Source: Paragonimus westermani
Lineage: Eukaryota > Platyhelminthes > Trematoda > Plagiorchiida > Troglotrematidae
Direction: 5' to 3'
Assembly (NCBI GenBank): GCA_008508345.1
Contig: QNGE01000735.1
Coordinates: 143,122 to 207,121 of the forward strand
DNA length: 64,000 nucleotides
Below, piece by piece: positions 1-11,241 of this stretch. The notes below the pieces were generated by a model. The model saw nothing but the letters and a program-made list of their open reading frames with translations, was not told the origin of the DNA and searched no databases. Positions within the stretch are counted from its first letter, which is position 1. Each line of letters starts with the position of its first letter. Made by a program: the position numbers and the translations under genes.

Positions 1-18
1 ATGATGATGATGATGATG
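1..18. repeat. ATG trinucleotide microsatellite
   Basis: Six perfect copies of ATG open the window. No coding role is apparent. The tract may continue to the left of the window. Confidence 0.85.
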
Positions 19-527
19 CCGAATATGCTACAGATCTTTGTAGACCGAATTGGAATGGAGGAATGGTGCATGGGTGACATAGTCACCTACCTGTCCGGCA
101 TACTATTGAGTACGAAAACGTCGGAAAGTGCACAGCGATCTACTGAGTCAGTTGTCTCGTACATTTAACAAGAGCCACTGCATATCATCCTCAGTGCGTG
201 CCATTACAGCTGTTGGAAGTACCTTTTTCAAGTCAAAAGGAAGCCACGGTCTGACGAATAATGTGAACTGTTTCGTGCTTATTGTGGTCCCTTACACTTA
301 GGATTTACAGCAAACTATCAGAGAAGAATTTCGCTTATACCACCTGAACTGACGATCACATGTTTATTCTTGCAACAATTAATCGCGGGTACTATAGGTG
401 AAGGACGCTACCGGGCAGCATGGCTTGTAAGCTTGTGCCCACTTGAGAATCGATAAACTGTGCATTTAACGATAGATGCCATTTTCCATCATAACTGAAT
501 CGCTCCTTGGGTATCTTTATGAAAAAG
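19..527. other. 3' flank of the lysine-rich gene, no feature seen
   Basis: Non-coding sequence downstream of the minus-strand gene. I see no repeat family or exon in it. Confidence 0.4.
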
Positions 528-533
528 TTTATT
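528..533 (-). promoter_or_regulatory. Candidate polyadenylation signal (AATAAA)
   Basis: TTTATT on the plus strand reads AATAAA on the minus strand. It lies about 150 bases after the stop codon of the 680-2749 gene, a sensible distance for its 3' end. One hexamer can occur by chance, so this rests on position. Confidence 0.5.
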
Positions 534-679
534 TTGCACACACAAAGCCTTTGATTTGTGAATGCCGTTCATGAAGGAATGCACATAAAACCCGTTGATA
601 TGAAGTACACAGGCTGAGAAACTGAAACTGCACGACGAAACGACAAAGCGCAGTTTGGACCTCGAGAAAATGATATTAC

Positions 680-2749
680 TCAAGCATAATAATCCTGTAT
701 ACAGACCATGTTCGGATCCACAATGTTTGTGATCACAAATTGGTCCTGACAAGTCGGCTGAATCGGAAGAACCATAGCCATTGGATCACAAAGATTAACA
801 TAATACGGAACAGCTGCTATCGGTCTATCGTCTGCTGTCAGGCAAAACGTATTTATAGTGGGTACACACGGAAGCACCTGTTGAGTACCGTGGCAATACC
901 TAGTTATTTGTTGAAATGCGGTGGGTGATCCGAAAGAGGTCGGATCGGAGGCAGGGACTGCGATGTTCAGTGCCTGTGGTATGGCGGGTTGAGCAGCTGT
1001 CTCAGATTTAAGGACTTTATTTGGTGAATGAGTTAGGGAGTTGGATTTATGTCGACAAGTGCATGATATATGAGCTCGTCTACATTGCTGCATAGGGCTG
1101 AGAGTTGGAACGTTTTGTACAGCCCTAATTACGTCACAAATTCGTTCAGTTTCTTCACGAAATTGTTTGGGCGAATAAGATGAAGAACTTTCTTCTGTAC
1201 TTGATGTTAGATGTGAACCCGAAGATATTTTGCTTTCATTCGAGACGAGCAGTTCACTGGATGAGGGTTCTGTCACTCGCTCCCTTCTGACCTGGCCACC
1301 TTCAGACTGCATTCCCTGAGTTGCTGCTATTTTTCCTGCATTTGCCGTTTCACCATTATCTTCTTGTGTCACAACGGGCTTTGAGGTAGTTTTTGTGTTA
1401 TCTCTGACCGAACAAGGACAAGGATGACACACAGCATGACAACTGGGTGTCATGTGTTGGACAGACATTCCTCGAATGGCGGAACTCTCATTTTGTGCTC
1501 TGATTATTAGGCTGAGGGCTTGCAGCCATTCGGATTTTCTTCGTCTCTTTTTACGCCTTGGCTTATGACCACCTTCCACCTTTCCTGACCCACTATCCAT
1601 CAACAAATGTTTGGCTAAACGGAAAAGCATGAGGTTGAATTCTTGGTCGTCTACTTCTCTGGCAGCTTCTTTAGTCAACAGGTCCCGATGTACTGCATCC
1701 TTTAAAGCCTGTGTACCTGGTAATCTCTTACCATTTTTCAAAAGTTGCTCGTATTGTTTCTGCTTCAAGCTGTCTAGTAATGGACCTGGTAGATTTGCAG
1801 TAGTCGAGTGGTTTATAGACGGCCGGCTTGTAGATTGCCTTGCAGCAAATTTTGGAAGCCCAGCAGACATAGGTCTTCGTATCTCCCGTGAGCTCAAAGT
1901 CGGTCTGCGTGTCATGGAATTTGGTGCAGCTTGACCTGTGTTAATACTGGGTGTTTCACTTGATTCTTCCTTTGTTCCTTCGTTTGTGATCGCGGTGCGA
2001 CTGGTGGCCAACTCCGTTGAATCCATTGGTTCTGATGTTACATTTTGCGACACGCTTTGTATCAATGGTACTTGAACTGATGGCTCTTCCGTAGTCTCAC
2101 TAACTGATTTTGTACTACGTCCAAAAAGTTCTTTCTTCATCTTTTTAAGGTTGTCTTTAGACTGTCTAGTAACTTTCGTTTTCGATTCTTCCAATTTGCT
2201 GCCTCCTTTTTTTATGCCTTTTCCATTTCTGTTTTTCTGTTTATCGGCCAATGAATCGTTCTCATCGGTGTCAGTCGTTTCGCTTCGTATGTTAAACACA
2301 GGCGTTTCTTTTTTTCTCCTCGACTGGCTTCCTTTCGGTTTTAATTTGTCATGGTCACCGGCAGATTTCGTTGACTCAGCCTTTCCTTTCTCTTGTCCCT
2401 TTGCCTTTTCTTTTCTCTTTTCTCTCTTTTCATCACTAGCTTCAGGTGACACAGTAGGAGTTGCTTCAATTGAAACCAGTTCCGATTCGGAATCAGAAGC
2501 CTTCTTTGTCGTCTTCTTCGAACTCTTCTTCACAGTTTTCTTCACAAGCTTCTTCGAGGTCTTCTTCTCAGCACCTTTCATGGCCTTCTTCCCATCTTCT
2601 TTCGTGCCCTTTTCAGGCAATCCCTTAATGGACGATTTCAGTGCCTTTTTTGCGATCTGTTTGCCCATTTTTTTGCCCACTTGTTTAGCGGCCATTTTAC
2701 CGCCCATCCGGGCACCTGAAGCTCCGAGTTTGGCAAAAACGCTGGCCAT
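680..2749 (-). CDS. Lysine-rich, probably nuclear protein of unknown function (single exon)
   Basis: The open frame gives 689 residues from the first ATG, at 2749. An in-frame TGA lies 16 codons upstream, which supports this start unless an upstream exon is spliced on. Residues 1-200 are extremely rich in Lys, with many KK pairs mixed with Ser, Thr and Glu, recalling linker-histone tails in composition only. A predicted helical stretch covers about 320-385. A dense basic block, KPRRKKRRRK, at about 396-405 resembles a nuclear localisation signal. Closely spaced Cys lie near 437-447 and 556-566, but in no zinc-finger pattern I know. The last 90 residues are more hydrophobic and Pro-rich. Ser-rich acidic stretches near 85-100 and 500-530 could be phosphorylated. 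I recognise no family. Reality is supported by length, an AATAAA after the stop, and coherent composition. The nuclear role is inferred from basic content alone. Confidence 0.75.
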   Translation of the reverse strand: MASVFAKLGASGARMGGKMAAKQVGKKMGKQIAKKALKSSIKGLPEKGTKEDGKKAMKGAEKKTSKKLVKKTVKKSSKKTTKKASDSESELVSIEATPTVSPEASDEKREKRKEKAKGQEKGKAESTKSAGDHDKLKPKGSQSRRKKETPVFNIRSETTDTDENDSLADKQKNRNGKGIKKGGSKLEESKTKVTRQSKDNLKKMKKELFGRSTKSVSETTEEPSVQVPLIQSVSQNVTSEPMDSTELATSRTAITNEGTKEESSETPSINTGQAAPNSMTRRPTLSSREIRRPMSAGLPKFAARQSTSRPSINHSTTANLPGPLLDSLKQKQYEQLLKNGKRLPGTQALKDAVHRDLLTKEAAREVDDQEFNLMLFRLAKHLLMDSGSGKVEGGHKPRRKKRRRKSEWLQALSLIIRAQNESSAIRGMSVQHMTPSCHAVCHPCPCSVRDNTKTTSKPVVTQEDNGETANAGKIAATQGMQSEGGQVRRERVTEPSSSELLVSNESKISSGSHLTSSTEESSSSYSPKQFREETERICDVIRAVQNVPTLSPMQQCRRAHISCTCRHKSNSLTHSPNKVLKSETAAQPAIPQALNIAVPASDPTSFGSPTAFQQITRYCHGTQQVLPCVPTINTFCLTADDRPIAAVPYYVNLCDPMAMVLPIQPTCQDQFVITNIVDPNMVCIQDYYA

Positions 2750-3308
2750 ATCCCGCGTGCCCAATCTACTCGGATGTTTTTTGCAACGTATCCGTCATAA
2801 GACTTGGGGCCATCCGCGTTGGGTGTTTAAAAAAACGTCAACCAAACATGATGGAGTCAATAACGATCGTAGCACTTGTGAATCGATCCGTCATTGGGTT
2901 AGCTCAAGGTCATCCGCATGCCTTCACGTGAAGTCCGATAGAAGAGGCCAAATATTGTACGCTTATCTACACAACTAGCCGCAGTTACGCGGGTGACAGG
3001 TTGTAGAGTGTTAGTGTCCGACTTTAGGAGGTTTGTGTTTTTAACACATAAAAACATTCAGTTTTATTGTGTCACCAAAATAAAGGCTCCGCGGCGGAGT
3101 TATAAGGCTGCTGGTATCCGTGCCCCCGTTTTAAAGGACAACAGAGAGTATCGGGACAGGAAGAAAAATACGTCAATGGTTAAATGAACCCCTTCTCCAA
3201 GTATCACATAGCCCAGTAGAATCCAAACGGTTGAATAAGTTAATCGATCTGTCAGAGAACTAGTTGTTGTGATTCGGTACAGCCAACAAGTTAGATCAGC
3301 TCACATAT
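2750..3308. other. Upstream flank of the lysine-rich gene, probable promoter region
   Basis: This 560-base stretch lies between the start of the minus-strand gene and the solo LTR. It must hold the 5' UTR and probably the promoter, but I see no clear TATA box, CpG island or exon. Confidence 0.35.
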
Positions 3309-3836
3309 TGTGGTGGATTGTCAGGTCGGAGGTGCGAGTTTTCGAACGCTCGGCCGAATACCTCAACGTGGGGGAGGTACGTTCAAAAGCCTGCCGCGAT
3401 CGAATCAAGAACAACGTGCGCGACCGGATGAGTCATCGCTCGACTGGATCGGACCGACGGGCGAGGCAGGACAGGCGAAATACGACAGACGGCCAGATCG
3501 GAGGCGTGGTTTTTCCAACATTTAGAGGAACATCTCGACACGATGTTGGAATACGGTCAAGGCCAACATTGGGTGGATGGCGGACAGCACGAGCAGCCGG
3601 ACGAGCCATCGCGCAACGAAATCGGACAAACAGACGAGGAATGGCAAGCGGAAAACCCTCCGATAGAAGGCACCGGTCACACACGTAAACCGGTTAGAAG
3701 TGCACACGACGTGTGAACGGAAACCGGGGGGTGCTGCGGGTTGGAATTACGACTCATAAACGAGAGAGTGCGCGTTGCATGTGACTAGCGATTTGGACAA
3801 TAAAGATTGTGCTTTGTTGGACGCCTTCTCGCTACA
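3309..3836 (+). mobile_element. Solo LTR, family LTR-1 (528 bp)
   Basis: The element begins TGTGGTGG and ends CGCTACA, with the TG...CA ends typical of LTRs. It is flanked by a perfect 4-bp target duplication, ATAT (3305-3308 and 3837-3840). An AATAAA at 3799-3804 sits about 30 bases before the 3' end, as expected for the R/U5 part of an LTR. Its first 212 bases recur with one difference at 56091-56302 on the minus strand, and its ends recur in the miniature at 48912-49028. The short open frames inside (such as 3269-3688) are incidental. No internal retroelement region is attached, so it is a solo LTR. Confidence 0.85.
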
Positions 3837-3840
3837 ATAT

Positions 3841-4049
3841 GTGTACTCTCAGTCAGTTAACACACACAGCTAGGCAACACGTGACGTCGCATATTGAACC
3901 TTACGGGCGGTCTCCATACTTATCCAAGGTAGGCTTAAGCAACAACAAGGCGGCACGTTAGAAAGTAATCGGAGCTTTAGAGATGACAAAATTATTGGGG
4001 AAAAATTAAACCGATAATCGTATGTTTTCAACTGGAATTCAAATTGAAC
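3841..4049. other. Short spacer between LTR-1 and SINE-1
   Basis: Non-coding spacer with no feature I can support. Confidence 0.3.
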
Positions 4050-4240
4050 TGGCCGGAGTTCAAATCCCGGTCGTGGCAAGGATATGCACTACTGATGAGC
4101 TCTAATGAGAGCGGAACTCGAGTCTAGTGCTTCTTTTCGAAAGAGGCTGGCTGGAAAGTCTATCTGAATACAAAGGCTGTGATCGAATGTGAGTGATGGT
4201 CAAACTGAAAATAAACCAAATCCCCGACTACTCATCAGTA
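4050..4240 (+). mobile_element. SINE-1 copy, 5' truncated
   Basis: The copy starts within the tRNA-like part at a B box (GGAGTTCAAATCCCGG), runs through a hammerhead motif (4086-4130), and ends in the family tail, which finishes near ACTACTCATCAGTA. Related tails occur at 47538, 50921, 51107 and 55520. The A box and 5' body are missing. Confidence 0.8.
4086..4130 (+). ncRNA. Hammerhead ribozyme motif with one core substitution
   Basis: Stem I is GCACTA (4086-4091) with TAGTGC (4125-4130). The CTGATGA core is at 4092-4098. Stem II is GCTCT (4099-4103) with AGAGC (4108-4112) around the loop AATG. The second core segment reads GGAA rather than GAAA, so the conserved A13 is G. Stem III is only two base pairs closed by TCGA, and the expected cleavage triplet GTC ends at 4124. 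The fold is clear, but activity is probably impaired by the A13 change. Confidence 0.75.
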
Positions 4241-4867
4241 CTACTCATCTGCCTAACTACTGACGAGTAGTAGAGTGTGATCGGTCATCTTCACCACATT
4301 AGTACCAAGCATCTTCTGCGTAGAGATTTGGAAATCCGTTTTGAATAAACGTCATCAGTTCGCCTTATCAAGAATTGTATGCTCGCTGGTCTCGTAGCGG
4401 TATCGCTCGGCAAACCAATCCTCCTCGATTCATCTATTTGCGCTGCTGTTGTGATAACGATCACGTACATGTTTGAAGCATAGATGTTTGTTATCTGATG
4501 TATCAAGGTGTGCAAATTCTACCTGGTATCTAAAGGCAGAACAAAAAGAAAACAAGAGAAGGACACTGTTTCACTTCCAAACAGAGTCACTGGTTTTTCG
4601 TTTGACAAAACTCTTGACAAGTATGTTATTGAACAGTGAACGTTGTAGCTTATTAGAATGTAAAAATGAGCGCTGGCGATTGACGTAAGGAATGACATTT
4701 CAGCCTCACCAGTCGACTCTATCTCCGTTGACACCTGCCTTAAGTTTGTACAGTCTGTTAGCCTCTAGGCGGCCAGTACGTGTGAAACCAGGTTGGTTAA
4801 TTTACCGCATCAATATCGACGCTCTTTAGTCCGTCCATCCTGCTTGCTCTCGAATGCTCATGTCTGT

Positions 4868-5107
4868 GTCCGTGGGTCACAGAAGAAACGTAACATAAAT
4901 GAGCTCCTTCCGGAACAATCAGCTGATCCTAGCGACCACAGGAACAGTGGATCCAATCGAAACCAAAACTTTGTAAAAGTCTCCATGATCACGTTGCTGG
5001 AGCAGTTGTTGATGCATGCCGGTTTGCAGACTAACTGCAAGTCACTGATCAATTTCAAACTCAGTGTCAATGACAAACCAAGTGTCCAAAGAGTCGGGGG
5101 CAAATAG
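4868..5107 (+). other. Unassigned open stretch, possible exon or relic
   Basis: The open frame ending at a TAG at 5105-5107 has a protein-like composition: a polar, Asn- and Ser-rich start, then an amphipathic segment (MITLLEQLLMHAG) and a basic end. There is no good splice donor. It lies upstream of the coiled-coil gene on the same strand, but nothing ties it to that gene. I do not recognise it. Confidence 0.15.
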
Positions 5108-7869
5108 TTACAACTGCTGAATCCTACCCGGTCTAGCATCAAAACACACCAACCAAACTTGTACCCCATGCTACGTTTTTTTATCAGTGAATTGGGGTAA
5201 AACATTCAAGTAGCAGTGACTCGGTCTATAAATATCACGGGGTTATTGTGAAGACACCGATAATTTGACGTGGAACTTGGAGATGAACAGTTGCGTCCCG
5301 AGAAGAAAACACCTGGTTTAAACCCACTGATCAATGGGTTTTCTTGTGTTAAACCGAACTGAGAAGATGGTGTTGAGGCTTCTATGCTCAGGTAGCAGAC
5401 TTACTAGTCGAACTTTCTTACAACGATGTGTACAATAATAATTACCGGAGGTATACAAGGTGAATTTACCAACGGGCCTGATCTCCTCGTCGTTGCTCAA
5501 CGTCCACAAATTCGATCTACTTCCAATATGCATTAGGAAAACGAGGTTTGATGCTAATAATTACGAGTGAATAATAACGCAGCATTTGCGTTCTGGGACA
5601 ACTGTTTCATTTCATGAGTAAGAGCCACAAGATCTGTAGTCATTGCAGTGATCTCGTTGTACGGAACTACCCGGTCTCAGAACACATCGGCAGACTGGCA
5701 ACTGAAACTTAGACCAGTCGGATGTCACAATCCACAACATGCACCCAGTGCCGTGCGGACTAAAAACAAATATTGAACCCGGGTCATCCCGATGCGTCAC
5801 GTCAGCTGGTGGTGTTTCTTATCAAATTGACTTGAACCTAGTGGTGCGTTGAACACAGTTTTCCTTCATTCTCCCAACACACTGAGTGGTCTCTGTTTTT
5901 CGAGCATTCGCATTTGCGTATTTCCATTGGCTTCACTAAATTTTTCACCTTGGCAAACGGTCTGTAACACATTATTGGCGGCACTAGTAAACAGAACCAA
6001 TAACATAAAGAGGACACTTTTCTGCAAGCAGTGTTTCGTCGGATTCCGTACTTCACTCAGAGGTGACAGAATCCGCCTAGTATACGAATGTGTCAGTTAT
6101 CGCTAGAAACGTTCCGCCCTATTGACCGGCCGACATTATCGACACACAAAGAAAAAGGGGAGAGAGCACTGGCACATAAACTTTAAGTTCAAAAAGATGC
6201 CCAAAATGTTCTGCGCAGTTTTTCTTCAACAAAAGCGTCCCCTGTAGCCATGATGACAACACACGTTGCAAAGTAGTCTCAGAAATTGCACTGGGTTATG
6301 AGATTATGACCATCTTATGTTCATCCAGTGTTTGCGGGCGTTCCCTATAGATTCTGTCTGAGGGAGTCCCACGTCGTAGGACATAACCGGCAGAACAGTC
6401 ACCTTTAGTGGACAAATAATACGTGTTGACAGGAGGCGGAGGAAATGGCTCAGTACCGAGGCCACAACACTGAGAGGGGTCAAGCGAGGCCCATTGTCTT
6501 CACAACATAGCTCTGTTATGTCACGTCGGAGTACACGAATGGCGCGACAAATCTAAAAGCGCAGTATGACGAGCCTCAGGTTCTACGGGAAAGTTGATCA
6601 GTACTTTAGTGAATTGTGAATCCGTTTCGTTCATGAATCCAGCTTTTTACCAATCACCGTTTTTTGAATAAATGTGACAACACAGTCCGCTGGGAAACTA
6701 TCGAATTTTTACTTTGTCCATCTGCACTCACCGATGCATGCTGGCTCCCTGTCCAGCATTGCCCTTCAAGCGCTGAATCGGTCACAGAAGTGTGTGAACA
6801 GCCAGTTGGACCGGGGTGACGAAAACATTGGATCGATGGGGCCGAGAGACTACCCTGGAACTGCGCTAGCACCCCCACCCTACACAGTCAGCTAATCTGC
6901 CTGTGGTTTCGGCGGTGTAGTGCCCATTCACTCACCCGACTAGGTTCGGACGCGTGCTCGTTGGGTAAGCCTTTCGGTCTGGTCCAAGGGCTTTGCTGTC
7001 CGTCCCACACTCCGGAATGTACAGTAGTTATTGGGCTGTGATCGTCACGCGAGTTCGCTACAGCTGCGGCTGCCTGGTTAATCAGATCAGCCTAAGCTGC
7101 TTTTCCCAGCGTTGGTAGAGAGAATCTGTGCAGTCGGGTAAATTCAAGAGGTGACGGGTATTGAAGAGTAAGCACTACATAACCCCTGTGTTTAGAAATG
7201 ATCAGACTCAGTCTGTTCCGGTCGTCCGAGAAGACTGACAAACATCGGAGGCAATTTGAATGCGTGATTTCAGTCGGCTAATTTGAGTAGAGCAGCTATA
7301 GCAGAAATTTGAACACATTAATGTCACTTCGATAATACCACGCAATATCAATTGCTTACACCCGTTATTTAGGAAGCTTGTCCTTCTGTCGTTTTGTTCA
7401 GGGCGTTGTGCCGGTTTCTCAACGTTTCACCAGCAGTGACCGATAATGGGTTAGACGACTTACCCTTGAACGACCACACATGCACTCCTGGCCCCAAACT
7501 CTCGAGGCGATATCGTGACTCATAATGCAGTCGAGTTCGGGTTGCTTTGATTTGCACACGTCAGCCTGATAAATCCCACAAAGTTGTGCTGAGTCAAGTG
7601 AATGATTGATGGCCATGTGGAGTGCACAGCGAGAAATATTGATTGGACGAATGAACAGCATTGACCGAAAATCACTCAAACAGTATTTTCAGAGGCGGTA
7701 CTAAAAATAACATCTTGTCTCATTCAGTCTGGCCAGTGGCCACCTCCCCAGTGCGCTTCCGTAATAGTGGAATAGATCTGAGTTAAAACTATCAAAATCG
7801 CATATCACTCACATGCCCAACCGGTGCTAACCGGCAGCCGTATAACCCAGCCCACTTTTTGTAAACGTA

Positions 7870-8254
7870 TTTTGTTACTGACACGATTGTCTCTCTATTC
7901 AAAGATGACGACGCGTTGATCTTTAGCGGACAGTACATAAGCCCAGGATCGACACAACTGCTCTCTAACAGTTTGGGACAGGATGGCAACGTCATTGAGT
8001 TCGATCTCCAATTGGCAGACTCAAGTGTCGTTCCTTGTGCTGCCTTAACAACAATACTGGTTTTGAATGAACGATCATTCTGCAAAATCTACGAAGATAA
8101 ACGTAAACGCTTGATTACAAGAAAGCGAGAAGTTGCGGCTAACTTTGCTGAGTTAGCAGGCATTGTAAACGCTTACAGAACTCTAGTTAACCTGGGTGCC
8201 GATTGGGTTTACTACTTATATTATTGGCGACGGCGTCAACGCCTTTGTCATTGA
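7870..8254 (+). other. Unassigned open frame of about 125 codons
   Basis: From just after an in-frame TAA to a TGA at 8252-8254 the frame is open and has a balanced, protein-like composition with a basic segment (EDKRKRLITRKRE). No ATG sits near the beginning in a convincing context and no splice sites are evident. It could be a relic of a retroelement or chance. I recognise no family. Confidence 0.18.
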
Positions 8255-9017
8255 CATCTTTTTTCTGTCAGTGAGGCCATACGATTGCCGAACCATGGGC
8301 TAGAGGCTTCACACAGACCAAACTTAAGAGGATTGTGTGGAGATCATGGGTTGTCCAGTTTTCGGATTCAACGTAGGCATATTGCTGAGGTTAAGCACAA
8401 GAGAGCATATATGTTTCACTGGTATGACACTATTTGTGAGAGCTTCCGGATTATTGTAAATACAACCGTCAGGCCACCCTCAGAAACTCTCGTTAATGTT
8501 GAAATTCTTTAGTCTTCTACTTTGGCTTGCTGTGACAGGTGCTAGACACTCAGAATTTCATTAATTCCGTAGTCTGTGTCGTCAGAATTCCCCTAGTACA
8601 CTTGGTACTAGACACTCGGTGGTCAGAGCCCTCTTTCCTCAAAGCTGAGTACCATCTACATGTTTTCGAATGTTTACTCATTTAGGTTCTACCGGTAAGC
8701 AGTATTATCGTATTATTCCTTGCTTTGGTCGCTTTCGGTTTTGCCTTTCCTTCTATTTCGTTTGTTTCAAAGATGCTAGCCGGTAGGACGTCGACATTTT
8801 TGTTCATATCAGTTCGCAACTTGTGCACACCATGATTTATTGTGCAATTAGGATAGGTCCATTCGATCACATTCTCATTCAAATGATTGAAATAATCTAC
8901 GAAAAGCTAAGCTTGTGGCTGACAAACGTAGGGTAGTAAAAAATCACTTTCAAGTTTTGTCATCACTGTGCCACCATAACTATGACGAATTCTGTCATCA
9001 CCGTTTGTTGTATGCGC

Positions 9018-9215
9018 GTGAAAGCCCCTGTGTGCGCCACACTCATGCCAAGGCTCGAACTGTGTGCTGATTGGTCGCGGCTTCAACGACGCCTCACTCG
9101 TCCACGCACTTTAAAATTACGCGAGTGCTTGTAAGTGCGACAACATACCGTGCGCTTCCACTGAGTCACCTGTTCTCGCTACCGTTGTTATTGTTCATAA
9201 GGCATGTAGCGGATG
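9018..9215 (+). mobile_element. Decayed copy of the Penelope-element 5' flank
   Basis: This stretch matches 29455-29645 with many substitutions. Shared landmarks are the block around CTGATTGGTCGC, a GTGTGCGCCACAC-like block before it, and GAGTCACCTGTT / AAGTCACGTGTT after it. At 29455-29645 the sequence lies just upstream of a Penelope-like ORF on the minus strand, so this looks like an orphan fragment of the same element. Confidence 0.5.
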
Positions 9216-11241
9216 GGGCTCGAATACAGATACAACACCGTTGATCGTCATCTTACGCTTTTTCATGTAGGTGAATTGATAAATATTTTACTTTCCCGAG
9301 TTAACAGTTGTGGCTCTGTCGGTTTAATTCGGTCGCATACGATCAAAACGCAAAATCCACGTTTGCGTCGCATTTACTAAAGCTTATTGAGATGTGATGT
9401 GATACAGATAGGTGACTCCATGTGATCAACCAATTCACATTGGAAACTTACCACAGTGGAAACTTCAGAGTTCATTTTTCGTCTCAAAAAGGGCCCAGTG
9501 CATGAGGTGACTCAGCTGTTAAGAAAAGAGTTGGCCTTTAGACCCGTAAATCCACTCTGCTTGAATAGCTCATTTTCGCACTACAGTGTACATCATGGAG
9601 GCCTCTGTCAAATTAGCTCATTCGCACTATCTCCGTTGCGTTTGCACTTAAACGGCAGATGACGTGGTAGCATGAATTATACCGACTTAAATGCTGTTAG
9701 TTTGATTTGCAAGTCCCTTAACCCCAAGACCTATCATTAATATGATGAGCTTCAACAAGACGCGGTTGCATAGTGTAGCACAATTCTACTGGTCAAAGAC
9801 TAGCCTTATTGTGATTATAGGTTGTGACTTGAACCTCTCGTTGATGAAATATAACAAAACAGAGCTTTCTGTTGGCATATCTGGATTCAGCTCACAAACC
9901 GTTTCGATAACGAAATCGACCGTGCTGGTTATCTGAGGGGATAACCCCAAGAAAATCCTTAAGGTCAAAGGACCCTATTTTTCTCCCTGTTCACGTAACC
10001 GGATATTTGGTTGCTCCAACATACAGTACATCTGAAACAGAGACCTCATTTGAAGGTGTTGTCGCGAGCTTTGCGAGAGTGCAGAAGACGTGAGTGAACG
10101 ACTTCTTGCCAGGTACTCTAATCCGATATCATACTGCGCGTGTGAATGAGTAAGACGTCCAGTCCAGACATTGTCTGTTTCTTTCCTGTCACTCACCTTC
10201 CAGCCATTTATCTTTTATTCTAACAGTATGCAAGATTGCATAGTTAACACCCGGGTTCCGATATGATTTATGAAGGAATTGCAGTCAAAATGTTCTTTCT
10301 CCACTAATGCCTGCCACCGAAAAATGTAATTCCCGAGTCGTTTTCTCACTTGTAGTGGCAGACATTCGGTTAATCCGTTGGTCGGCCGTGAGCACCGTGC
10401 CAGTTGACCGTCGTTCGTTTCTTCCTGTGCTAACTAGACATCAACATAAATAGCGAAAAAAATTGTTCAGCGGTGTCACTTAAAAAGTTGACTTAATTAA
10501 TGTTTTAGCTCTTTCTAGCTTGACCTCTCAAGCTCTTACTTAAGTTTTCATAGGCATCAAGTGAATATTGAAATCGGAGCGACGATAAGTGAAAATGTTG
10601 TTCAAAACAATGCAAATAAAGTATGCACATACGTTAAGGCTCAACATGATCATTTGAAGCCTATATGTCTAAGTGAAGCGAAAGTAACGTAGACTGAAAC
10701 AGGAGAAACTTGATCTTCAGATTGAGCGAACATTTGCCCGAATGAATACAGAAGTTCGTGTTAGTTGAAAAAGCGATATCTCTGAAGAAAGCAAACACAT
10801 ATTCGTTTATTATTTCTCGCCCATTAGTCAAGTTGTTGATTCAGATTCTGAGTATGAGTTGGTTTAAAAATAAACCAGCTGGTATGAGTACCTAATTCGG
10901 GGTTTCACCGGTTTAGCAGAAAGGTGTTTCATCAAGCAGCATCTGTGCTCTCAAGGATTTAAAAATCGACGAAAATAATGCCATACTAAAACTTAACGCA
11001 AGATATGATATGATCCTTCTCAAAAATTTGGCTACACAACTAAAGGAAAATCAGTGCTTACGGACGCTGCGAAATTTATGGTCGGCTTCCAACCAGATAA
11101 TGTTCTAAATTGGCCGAAAAACAGACAGCATATGAATGGTTAACATCATGGTCTTATGGCCTTACCTCACAATTACAGTGCCGCAGTCATACCGGTGGGC
11201 TCCAAGGGACCACAGGCATGTGGTCTTTTAAATCTCGTAAG
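9216..11241. other. Non-coding stretch before the integrase relic
   Basis: No gene is supported. A short exon-like reading at 9457-9507 follows an acceptor-like CCACAG and ends GAG before GTGACT, and about 10695-10767 reads as a short coiled-coil-like peptide (LKQEKLDLQIERTF). Either could be an upstream exon of the coiled-coil gene or a retroelement scrap. Confidence 0.2.

Larger units (their letters stand above)
4241..9017. other. Long intergenic stretch without a recognised gene
   Basis: Many short frames occur but none forms a convincing exon chain. Two stretches read like protein: about 4868-5107 (plus) and about 7870-8254 (plus). Both are listed separately at low confidence. The stretch at 6900-7160 is visibly richer in GC than its surroundings, with no identified feature. 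No mobile element was recognised between 4241 and 9017. Confidence 0.3.

Noticed and set aside
2151..2978. Open frame of 275 codons on the plus strand, Phe- and Ser-rich
   Set aside because: It is the antisense shadow of the lysine-rich gene; Lys codons read in reverse give Phe, Leu and Ser.
3269..3688. Arg-rich open frame of 139 codons
   Set aside because: It lies almost entirely in the solo LTR-1, whose GC-rich repeat structure explains it.
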